From the NCBI GenBank assembly GCA_002897115.2, contig BCIH01000008.1, positions 990,900-1,054,899 of the forward strand: a stretch of 64,000 nucleotides of DNA, written 5' to 3'. The position numbers and the translations under genes are program-made. Position 1 is the first letter of the stretch, and each line of letters opens with the position of its first letter. Positions 11,387 to 21,486 of the stretch are shown piece after piece. Below the pieces are notes generated by a model. That model searched no databases. It was given only the letters and a program-made list of their open reading frames with translations, and had not been told where the DNA came from. The DNA comes from Prototheca cutis (Eukaryota; Chlorophyta; Trebouxiophyceae; Chlorellales; Chlorellaceae).

Positions 11387-13538
11387 TTATTCGCCGTGTT
11401 CCTCCAGTTCGCGGAGCATGGCCAAGTTGGGCGTGGACTGGCCGGCCAGCAGACGCAGTCTCATCCGCTCGACGCCCTGCACGCCATGGAAGCTGTTCTC
11501 GGGGTCTTCGGTCGTCGTCGCCGCAAAGCGCACTCCCCTGCTGCTGCGTCCTGCGACGTCCGCGGCAGCGGCAGCTTCGCGTCGTGCGGCCAGCGCCGCG
11601 CCTGCCGCATACGTCGCTGCGCTTGCGAGCGCGAGCGTGCAGGCAATGCCCAAACTCAACCGCCAGTCCCGCAGCCGGCCCTGCAGCCAGCCCAGCAAGG
11701 GAGGGCTAGGCACGTCGCCCAGCAAATGGATGCTGACCACGCTCAGGCTCATGGCCAGAGACCGCAGGCCCACTGGCACCGTCCACAGAATAGCTGCATT
11801 GGATGGTGCCATGGCCACAAACATGCACAGCTCGCCCAATGCCTTTTTTTAGGGGGGAGGGGGGAAGTTAGGTTAGGATGGTTGGGTAAGGAGAGATGTG
11901 CTGGGAGTGTGTGGTGGTATTGGGTTTGAACACGCATCCATCCATCCACATGCAGGCATGATGTGCTCACACAGCAAAGAAGAAACGGCCCCGCACACCC
12001 CCACACCAAGCAAAGAAACACATCCAAACCTATTCCTGCTGTCGACTCACAAGAAAGACCATGAAGGTGGCAAACGTTCCGGCGAGGCACAGTGCGAGCA
12101 TGAAAAACAGCCACCCGCCGACCATGCTTGCCGCGCAGAGGTTGAGCGCGTGAGGCACGCTGTCCCCCACTGCATCCAGCGCAGCCCCGCCGACCAGCGT
12201 GCCAGCCGCGCCCGTGACCACGGCCACCGCGCCGAACGCCAGGTCGGCGCTTGCTGCCGGCAGGTCAAACAGGTCGCGGCCGGCGCGGGGGCCGTAGTAA
12301 GAAAGCGCGCCCAGCAACGCGGTGTAGGCCGCCATGCCCCCCACCTCCAGCACGTACACGGGCATCCGCGCCAGGGTCAGGCTGTCGGTGCCCAGCGACG
12401 ACACCAGGCCCGGTTCGGCGCCGTCGTTCTCAGTGCCGCGCAGGCGCAGCGGCGGGGCGCCGAGCAGCAGCGCGACCACGGGCAGCGCCACGGCGGCCTC
12501 GAGCAGGAAGGGTGCACGCCAGCCCAGTGTCCCGGCCACCACGCCGCCAAAGACGTACCCCAGTGCGATGCCAGAGGGGATGCAGAGGTAAAAGGTCGCC
12601 AGCCACCTTGCCTTCTTTTCCGGCGGTGCATAGTCATCTGTGTTTTGTGGGTGGGTGCATAGGGTGGTGTTCTTGCTGCCTATTTGAAACTGGTGAGCAG
12701 AGTAGCCTGTGCAAGCAGGCCTAAGGACAGCTTGAAGTGTGCTGGCACAGACGCCTCGTCCAGCCAACCGCACCCTGCCCAGTCCCGACCCCACCAAGCG
12801 GCTCCCAAACACCCTTCACCAGTAGCACCTATGAAAGGCGAGGCGAGTGCGACAAAGCTGGCTTCACCGACGCCGACCACGGCCCGGGCAAGCAACAAGG
12901 GCACAAAGCCCCACGCCGCGCCCGAGCCGGCGGCGGCCAGGAGCCAGACGCCCAGGCCCAGGCCGATCAGCCGCAGGCCGTTCCATCGCTTGGAGGCCTC
13001 TGAGAAGATGGGGCTGGCCACCAACAGCCCCACCATGAAGGCAGCGGGCAGGAGACCCACCTGGAACAGCGACAGGTCAAACGCCGCGATGATGCCGGTG
13101 CCGGGCTCGCCCGGTTTGGACGGCCGCCCGCTCACGCCGTTGCTGGCAATCACGCCCCTGCCCAGGTTGGAGGGTTGTTTTGGCGGGTGTACGGGGGTGA
13201 CCGATCGTTCAGTGGATTGTTTGTCACATGTCATGTGCCTCTGCATGCGGCAGTCAGCAGGGGCTGCGGGAACCCCAGTACGGAGCCGCTGGGAATCCAG
13301 GGCACCCACTCCTGCTACCCCACACCAGCGAGCACCCAGGACTACGGGCCTGCCGCCCACACTGCGCAGAGCTCATGGCCGAAACTCCCTTGCTCGTCCA
13401 TTACCTGTCCATGTATATGAGCATGTTGAGTGTGCAGAAGAGGGCAAGGAGGCGGGGGGCTGACAACCAGGTGGCGTCGGAGGCCTCCGCCTCGCGCACC
13501 AAGTAGGCCTCCTCGGGCTCCGCCTCCGGGTCTACCAT
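11387..13538 (-). CDS. Spinster-type major facilitator superfamily transporter
   Basis: MFS permease of the Spinster (SPNS) family; animal members move lysosomal sugars or lysophospholipids and sphingosine-1-phosphate, while plant and algal substrates are unclear. Exons 13405-13538, 12829-13157, 12051-12637 and 11387-11842, phases consistent, about 501 residues. Family motifs: LNMLIYMDRGVIASNG at the end of TM1 (spanning the first splice site), GEASFVALASPFIDD across the second, EKKARWLATFYLCIPSG before TM5, and SIHLLGDVPSPPLLG near TM10-11. Many hydrophobic helices follow the expected spacing. The start at 13538 gives an acidic 30-residue cytosolic leader before TM1. The last intron has a poor pyrimidine tract (an A-run before the AG), so that acceptor is less certain. 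Confidence 0.85.
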
Positions 13539-13812
13539 TTCGCCCCGCGTCTACTGTGATCGGCCCGATACCACCACTAGGTGAGCGGCATGTCGGCACG
13601 CGTGTGCGGTGTGGCCGGCAGGGGGAGTGCGAACTGCTCCAGATCACTTCGAAGCGTGGGCTTTTGATTACGATGCTGGTCCAATCTGCCGATCCAAGAC
13701 CTCGCCGGCTATCAACCGCGGCCGGCCTAGGACGCTCAACTCACTGCATCAAGTAGACACTGGAGCACACTTGGATTTGGAAATTTCGGAGTTTTTCTAT
13801 TCTGGAGCCGCC
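13539..13812. promoter_or_regulatory. divergent promoter region SPNS / GHMP kinase
   Basis: 274 bases between divergent start codons. Contains CCGCGGCCGG-like GC blocks; no defined element recognised. Confidence 0.35.
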
Positions 13813-15694
13813 ATGCACGTGACAGACGGGCTGATGGAGGTGGAGCCCCTGGCGGACCAGGCCTTGCCCCCCTCCCAAACTCAGTGCAATGGCCACAGCA
13901 CGGAGCTGGAAATCTTTGTTCCCGGCCGGCTGTGCCTGTTTGGAGAGCACTCCGACTGGTCGGGCTCCATGCGCAAGTGCGAGCAGGCTTGTGCTGGTGG
14001 TTGCGGGGGGAGTGCTGGGGTGGTGCACCTAGGCGCTGCTGCAGTGCTGAGGACACCAGCCCTGGCCAGTACTGACACCGCGGCGGGACTGCCGGGTGCC
14101 ATTTACCACCTCTGAATACCTCATCACCCCAGGTATAACCCGGACATCAGGCCTGGCCGGACGATCGTGGTGACGACTGAACAGGGCCTGCATGCGCGGA
14201 TCCGCCGACGATCCGACCGGCTGCTGGTCGTCCGCTCCACCACCAATGCGGGAGTGGCCGCGGCGCACACCTTTGACCTGGCTGATGAAGACGGCCTCGC
14301 CCACGTGAGCGTTGTTTCTCTTGGGAGGAGATGGGGGGTGGGCGGTGAGGGTCAGCAACCGGCCAGCAAACTTGTCACCTGCACCCTGCTTTCCCTTGAC
14401 GACATCATCGAAAAGAACCCAGGGAAGGACGAACGCTTTTCCTGCCAAACTACTGCCAATCAATCGAGGAGCAGTGGACCAGCCCCAATCCCTCTCCATG
14501 CACACAAACAACTGCGACAGCAAGCTCAGGCGGGGGGCTTTTGGTCGTACACCGCGGGCGTGGCCTACAAGCTCTCGGCGGAATGGGCAGTTGGGGGTTT
14601 GGAAGTGGACAACTACAAGACCACGCTGCCTCTCAAACGCGGTCTGTCCTCCAGCGCCGCCTTTTGTGTGCTGTTGGCCCGCGCCTTCAACACTGCCTAC
14701 TCCCTGGGCCTCACTGTCCGGGGAGAAATGGCGGTGGCATATGAAGGCGAACGCCTCACGCCCAGCCAGTGCGGCCGAATGGACCAAGCCGTGGCGCTGG
14801 GAAAGGTGTGATTTGCCATTTCGTTCAGTGGGTTTTTTTGTGTTTCTTTGTATGCGTGTGTGTATTTGAGTGAGGGAGATGAACCCTCTGCTGTGTGGCG
14901 TCACTTTCCAAACACTGAATCACACTGAACGTCTCTCTGTCCAAAACCATCCAACCCCCCTCACACAAAACCTCCATGAAGGCGCCTGTGCTGATGACAT
15001 TCAATGGCGACTGCCTGAAGCTGGAAAGCGTGGCGTTGCGCTGCGCGCTGCATCTTGTGCTCGTTGACCTGGCCGCTGGCAAGGACACTGTCGTCATCCT
15101 CCGCGATCTCCAGGTTTGTGTGTTCATCGATTTGGCCTTGTCATGGGCTGGAGATTAGACCCTGGAATGCAATTCTTTGGTTTTCCACACAAAAAGGGCA
15201 TCCCCTCACTTGCTGCATTTTGCTTTTCCTCTGCGCATCCCATGCCGTGGCATGCCATCCCATCTGACCCACCCTCACCTTCCTCTTTTCGCCAGCACGC
15301 TTTCCCTGTGCCGAGCTCGCCGCAGCACGAGGCGCTGCATGCACTGCTGGGCCCCGACAACGAGGCCTCGACAAAGAAAGCTGTGACGATGATGGAGCGC
15401 GGCGATGCAGGGGGCCTGGGCCTGCTGATGACGACGGCACAAGAAGCATTTGACTCGGCGGCGGGGCCGCTGTGCCCCAGCCAGCTGGGAGCCAGCGGGT
15501 CACCCGTGCTGCACTCAGTGCTGGCGCTGCCAGAGATCCAGGACCTCATCCTGGGAGGCAAGGGCGTGGGGTCACAGGGCGACGGCACAGCCCAGCTGCT
15601 GTGCAGAGACGCCGCCGCGCAGCGGATGGTCGCGGAGTTGCTCAAGGAGCGACTGGGGTTGGAGAGCCTGATTTTCACAGTCCCCGCCGCGTGA
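13813..15694 (+). CDS. GHMP-superfamily kinase of cyanobacterial type
   Basis: Small-molecule kinase of the GHMP superfamily (galactokinase, homoserine kinase, mevalonate kinase fold); substrate unknown. Exons 13813-13976, 14133-14304, 14521-14805, 14982-15113 and 15296-15694, about 383 residues. Motif 1 is VPGRLCLFGEHSDWSG near residue 40; the ATP-binding motif 2 is LKRGLSSSAAFCVLLARAFN; QCGRMDQAVALGK and GSQGDGTAQLL follow. GGFWSYTAGVAY before motif 2 recalls hypothetical cyanobacterial GHMP kinases rather than plant galactokinase or glucuronokinase. The exon 3 acceptor could also lie at 14530, removing three residues. No transit peptide is obvious at the chosen start. Plastid-endosymbiont origin is an inference. 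Confidence 0.8.
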
Positions 15695-16041
15695 GGTGGT
15701 GGCGGCAGTTATCTGTTGTTGTGATGCAGACACGGACCCTTTTTCTTTTCCGCTGGGGTCTGGCATCCCTGAGTGTGTCCCATGCAAGCCCCCTGCAAGA
15801 ATCCCCGAGGGGAATGACGCAGAAATTTCTGCAGCACCCTGTTTCCGGACAATTTTTTGACGGGCTGGCATCCTAAAGTGCACCTCTGTGACGTTATGAT
15901 TTATTCCCTCCGGTGATATCGATGCCCAGACACGATTGTTCATTCAATACATACACACACTGTTGCCGGCAGTTCCTAAAGCTGTTGCCAGAACCCTGCA
16001 TTGACGCCTTACAGCCACACGGCAACGGGCGAGGAATGCAA
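15695..16041. other. convergent intergenic region
   Basis: About 350 bases between two stop codons. On the minus strand a TGTAA occurs about 40 nt past the NOP14 stop, the typical chlorophyte polyadenylation signal. Otherwise nothing recognised. Confidence 0.4.
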
Positions 16042-19000
16042 TCAGCTGCGCAGTTTTTTGCCCTTTTTCCACATGCCGCCTTGGCCGCCGCTCCTGTAAT
16101 CTGATTCCTGCTGCTGCAGGAACGACATCGCCTGTGTGTGTTCGAGCGTGTGTGTGGATGGAGGGTTGGAATCGGGACAAAAAGGTTGGTTCTGCCAGAG
16201 CTTGGCCGTCGCCCTTGGAGAGCGGTCCGGTTCTTATGGGACAGATCCCCCCCATCCCATGGTGATCGGATAGTATCCAAGAGCAAACACCACACGAAAC
16301 ACAGAAGCCACAGCCTGAGAAGAGTTCATCCTCCAACAATGGACAAGCAGCACCCTTTCAAACTCACCCGCTTGGCGCTCTTGTCGAGGGCGGCTTGGCG
16401 CGACGCCTTCTCACGGTCGCGCACGCCAGACATAAAGACAGTGTCCTTGCGAAGCTCGCGGGCTGCGCCGCGCTGCTCCTTCCGCACCGCCCGCTGCAGC
16501 TTGCGCCGTTCGGACCGCTCCCTGCCGTGGATTTCGTTTTGCTTGTGGGGGAGTTTAAGCGACGTGAGAAGGGAAAGTTGCACAGCCAGCCCCATGGAAA
16601 TGGAAAGACAGAGCGGATGCTGCGCAGCTGTCTATCATGAACAAGCCCCATCCCCAACCACCCCTCCAACCACCCACCTGTCTGGGTCGTAGTCCTTGCC
16701 CTGGACAAAGCCTTCTTCGAACCGCGGGTTGTACTGCTTGATCTCAGGCTGCTTCATGGCCGCCGCCAGGACCATCGGCCGGCGGCTGGTGAGTATCGCC
16801 GCACGGATGCTTTCCACACGCTCCAACACGCTTGCTGCTGCAGTTGTGATGGCAGCAGGCAGCGCTGCCTTGACTACCTGTGCCGCTGCCGCCTCAGACA
16901 CCGACGCATGACTGCTGCTCTTCTTGGATTTCTTCTTCTCAATCCCGTTTGGCTTGCAGGCATTGTTGTCAGGTTGAACGGCAGCTTCGGATTTGGACAC
17001 ACCACCAGCGATGGTCCGGAGTGCGCGAGCCAGCTTCTGCAGACCTTCCGGCGCCGCGTCCAGGCCGGTCAGGCTCTCTGCACACCGCGCCGCCTGGTGC
17101 ACAGCCGCGCACAGCAGCCGCGTCAGAGCGGCAGGAGCGTCGTATGCTGTCCTGGCGGCGGTATCGTCGTGTCCGCTGCCCATTGCGAGCAGCTCGCTCA
17201 AGCTGGGTGGATCCACCTCGTCGACCGGGATCTCCGCAAGTTCCGAGTGAGTCAACCAGGCCATGGGGTTGAGCTCGGCGGCAGCACCGTCGTCATATTC
17301 CAGTTTGTTGGGGGAGTTGGTAGCCCCACCTGTGGATCCCACTCCGACAGCAGCATTCGCCCCATTCGTCGGCGCCTTGGCATCATCCACAGGAGTCGTC
17401 TGCATCCGTTCGGCCAGGGCGGCTGTCAGCGAGGTTAACATTCCGAGCGGTTCCGGGGAATACCGCTCCGCAGGCGTGTGGAGCACGGAAAGCAGCCCGG
17501 CAAAGCCCAGGGCGAGGGCGAGCTCGGCGCCGTTGCGGACGGGGCACAGACTGAGGCAGCGCCCGGCAAACAGGGTCGCGGGCGTGAGCACGGGGTGCCG
17601 GCGGTCCGATGCGGGAAACAGCACTGCCAGGAGGAGCAGCGTCGCCAGGATGGCTGGCGCAGGCCAGAGGCCCTCAGACTCGTGGGCCAGAGGGTCTGCC
17701 AGGCGAGCACTCAGCGCATTGCTCCAGCGCTGCAGGCGCGCTCGGGCCAGCGAGGCGGCATAGAAAGGCACTGCCGGGGTCAATTCCACCAGGTGCCAGC
17801 TCAGCGCATCCAGCATCGCAGGGGCGCCGGCGCCACCAGCGGTCGCCACGCTCACGAAATGCTGTACCAACAGGCCATACAGGAGCTGCATCTCTGCACG
17901 GTTTGCTCGTGACAGCTCAGCCGCATGTTTGGACCGCCAGCTTCCCACCAATGACCTGAGATCCTCTGGCGACCGGCCCTGCTATATGTATTTGTGGCGT
18001 GGGTTTGCATTTGTATGCTCATATCCTGTGCAGTAAGCAGGCATGTGATGTCATAATCCCCTCCTCGCCGACAGAAGACAATCCGAAGCCACAAATCGCC
18101 AACTCACCTCGGCCAAGGCGGCAAACTCTGGGTAGGACTGTGGCAGCGCAGGGATGCCATCGTCCTCGGCAATTTCATCCGAGATAGGACCATCGGTGGC
18201 ATCTGCATCCCTGCCCGGCCGCTTCCTGGTCAGCCGCTTCATGAGCGCATCGTAGCCATCTGACAGGGCATCCACGCCACCTTCTTTCGTCCGTGTAGTA
18301 CCAACTGCAAGGTCCTCGTCGTCTTCACTGATTGGTGCTTCCTCCGCCTCGTCATCGCCAGAGGAAGACACAGCAGCTGCCTCCTCATCGCTCCCTCCCT
18401 CCTCTTCTGCAGAAGAAGGCGTGTCCTCCTCTTCCTCTTCTGCAGAAGAGCCCTCGTCCTCCGCTTCCTCTTCCGAAGAGCCCTCGTCCTCGTCGCTCGA
18501 CTCTTCGTCTTCCTCATCGCTGCCGCTGGCATCGCCACCCTTACCGTGACGTTTGAGCAGGCGTTTGGCTGCCTCACGGAACGCAACTTGGAGTGGGTCG
18601 TCACCCGCTGCCCGAGCCTGGCGCCGGGCATCGAGCGCCGTCCGCGCGAACGCATCATCAACCTCTTCGTCGCTGGCGTCGCTCCCTTCGTCGTCGCGGC
18701 TGTCGTCCTCCGAAGACCCGGAGCCGTCCAGGTCAAAGTCATCCTCGAGCGCATCGCCGCTGCTGCCGAGCGCCGGCCCCTTGGAAGACTGCTCCATCAC
18801 GCGACGCGCACGCCGTGCCGCATAACCACCGGCCGGAAGGTGCGCAGAAGCTGCGTCCGCATCGTCGTCGTCGGTGCCGTCACCAACCGCTCCAGGGGCG
18901 GCACGGGCACGGCGCCGGCGGTCGGCTTCGGCACGCTGCTCACGCTCCGTGGCTTCGGCTTCAAGTTCTGCCGCCGATTTCAAGCGGTCCGATGGGCCGG

Positions 19001-20593
19001 CCTTGCCCTCAAACACCAGCTCGCGTGCGGCCACATCAAAGGCGCGGTCCTCCTTGCTGAGACCCTCCGCAGACCTGGAGCATGAGAAAAAGAGGCGATC
19101 GTTTGTGTGGGCAAAAAGGGAGAGGTTTCAACTCCAGTTCTTGCACAAACCAGAGCTTGTGCTGTGCAGAGGCCGCTCTGGTTCCCCCTGTAGCCACTAT
19201 CGCAACCCAGCACGCCAGGAAAACCGCACACCCCCAAAGCACAGCCCGGCTCACATTTTGGCGTTCTTGGGTCGGACAAATCCAGAAAGTGCCCCTGCAG
19301 AGCCCAGTTCCCGGAAGACCTTGTCCAGGGCCTCTGTTTCCTGGACGTCCTCCTCACGCTGCTGCTGCTTGGCGGCACGAAAAGCCTTGGATTTGGCAAT
19401 CAACTCCTGCATCACCTCTGCCTTTGTTTTGCGCTGCTCGGGTGCCTTGCCCTCCTCGTTGTCATCGGCATTCTGTTCGTCCCCAGTGGAGCCTTTCGGT
19501 TTGAGCTGGAACAGATCACCTCCATCATCGTTGCCACCGCCAAAGTGCGCCTGAACATCGTAGTCGGGCAGCCCATCATCCTCGTCCTCTCCCGCCCAGT
19601 CCTATGGGTTTGCTCGTTTGTGTAGGTGGGGATTAGTCATGATTACTATCACAAGTTGCAATGCCAACCCACACCCCCCCCCCACCTGCCTGGCAGCAGA
19701 GCAGGCAAGGACCGATGTCCACCCGTGAAGTTCCTCGAGAACATCCATTGCCCACAAGGTACTGTGTTCAGCACCCAGGGCATCGAACCCACGACATGCC
19801 AGGCACATCAACTTACATTGCCTAGGCCCTCGGCCTCGGCAAGGCTCCGGCCCAGATGCGTCAGCTGGATGTCCTCGCCTTCGTCTGGCAGCGCAAATTT
19901 GCCGCCTGCGGAATAGCATGGGTGCGGTGTGGTGACGCATAGGCAACGGCTGGCATGAATGCAAGCTGCTTTCCGGTACCGAATGTGCACTCAACCCCTT
20001 CAGCAAGAACAAGCCACGATGTCACCCACCTGCCATTTCCTGCATGCGCTGCTTCTGAAAGCGCATGAGCGCCTTTTCCTCCGCTGACAGCGTGTCATCG
20101 CCCTCTGTGGAAAGAGCGGTTGCATTGGAGATGGCGGTTTCAGCTGGCGCCTTGCGCTGGACAACGAATCAGAGCGGCTACGACTTGCAACATGCATGGA
20201 AGCAGACAAAGCCTCCTCTGCATACCTCCGAACCGGCGGTCGATGAAGGCATTGGCCTTGCGTAGTTGCCGATACTCCACCAGCAGAGTGTTCTTGCGCT
20301 GCAGGTGTGCGTCGGGAGGTGGCATGGCGCCAGTCAGCATGAACCACAGCCACCGCAACCGACACGTTGTTCATCTTTCAAGTCGCCAGCAGACAGCACA
20401 GAACCGTGTCACATCGCACCAGCTCTGTCGCGGCGCTGCGGAGGCGGGACTTTTCCTGCACTCCGCCCTTCTTCTTCCTGCCCAAGACGTCAAACTTCTT
20501 CCCTGAAGAGAGGCGCTCGAATGGGTTCACAGCTTGCTCACGTGGTCTCTGAGCATTCTTTCTGAATTTGTTGGATGCCTTGGACTTCTTCAT
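16042..20593 (-). CDS. NOP14: NOP14 ribosome biogenesis factor (SSU processome)
   Basis: Nucleolar component of the small-subunit processome, needed for 18S rRNA maturation. Nine exons: 20420-20593, 20226-20298, 20030-20104, 19817-19905, 19255-19601, 18108-19074, 16678-17978, 16368-16521, 16042-16131; about 1089 residues. Conserved blocks appear in order: basic N-terminus with VNPFERLSSGKKFDVLGRK, RKNTLLVEYRQLRKANAFID, LSAEEKALMRFQKQRM, DWAGEDEDDGLPDYD, SAEGLSKEDRAFD...ELVFEGKAGPSDRLK and an acidic Ser/Glu-rich middle. Then come the HEAT-like C-terminal half beginning GRSPEDLRSLVGSW, FEEGFVQGKDYDPDRERSER, and the end SGGQGGMWKKGKKLRS. Length and order match the yeast and human proteins. The first two introns are short; no irregular splice sites. 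Confidence 0.92.
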
Positions 20594-21486
20594 GGTGCTC
20601 GGAAACACCGCCAAAAGGCGGAGAGCTCCTAGTTTACTGCTGTATATGCCATTCGTGGGCCCGAAACTTGACACGCACAGGGAACCAAGTGTGTATTAGA
20701 CAAATCCAAGGCGTATTCAAGGTTCTTTGACATGTATGCAAGATGCATTGCGGGCCAGATGCCCGCGTAACGGAGCTATGGTGCTGCTTGGTCGGGGAGC
20801 AAACTTTCGTCGCGCCTTGCTTGCCGAAGGGGGGGACCGAGCGTCGCTGCGAGAGTCCCCAGAGACCCCCCCCCACCCGTCGTCGGGAGCCCAGCTCCTC
20901 AAGACACTCCACATCACAAATTTTGCATTTATTTGGTTTGTGACCTCATGTTGTTTGAGACAACGCACAGCGAGGCGCTTTGACCAACACGCTGTGCTGG
21001 TAAGGGCGTCTTTCGGGGCTTTACGCGGCGTTCCGGGATTGGCTGCATGTATGGTGCTCGCAGCAGCCAGCGGGCCCTCGTAGAATCTCGCTGCGTGTAG
21101 TATATGCTTTCTTCCATGACTGCGATACGTGCATCGTTGATTATGATCGTGGCTTCCGGGGTTCGGCCGAGGTGGTGTCGGATACCGTCCCCTCCCTGGC
21201 GAGCGGATTTCGGGGTCGTATCTACCATGTCCGGGGCCCCTAGGCGTTGCAAGAGGTCGCTCCCTTGTGCGAGACCTTTGGAGGGCGTTATAAGACATAC
21301 CTTACGGCTTTGTGTTTATTCCTTATGTTGCGCAGACTGGACTTTTGGACTGAAAGGGGGACTGCGGCCGTGCACCTACCAGGCAGGCATGCCGGCCTGT
21401 TGACTTCATCTGGAAGGGGCCCACGGAGCAGGACTATTGCGCGCAGCGCGTACAGCGTGTGACCTGGCGTCGACCTGAGTGACATT
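20594..21486. other. divergent intergenic region NOP14 / OSCA
   Basis: About 890 bases between divergent start codons. Overlapping open frames up to 193 codons (20717-21298, minus) exist but resemble nothing known, have no exon-like boundaries and are not Met-initiated in a convincing context. Likely promoter sequence for both genes, possibly with an unrecognised non-coding transcript. Confidence 0.35.

Noticed and set aside
12684..13463. 259-codon open frame on the plus strand
   Set aside because: Lies opposite the transporter exons and crosses their introns; typical antisense shadow of GC-rich codons.
19755..19810. B-box-like GGGTTCGATGCCC in a NOP14 intron
   Set aside because: Only three T-stem pairs and no D-arm or acceptor partner nearby.
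20717..21298. 193-codon minus-strand frame as a gene
   Set aside because: No homology, no splice partners and a competing frame of similar length overlaps; kept only as an open question.
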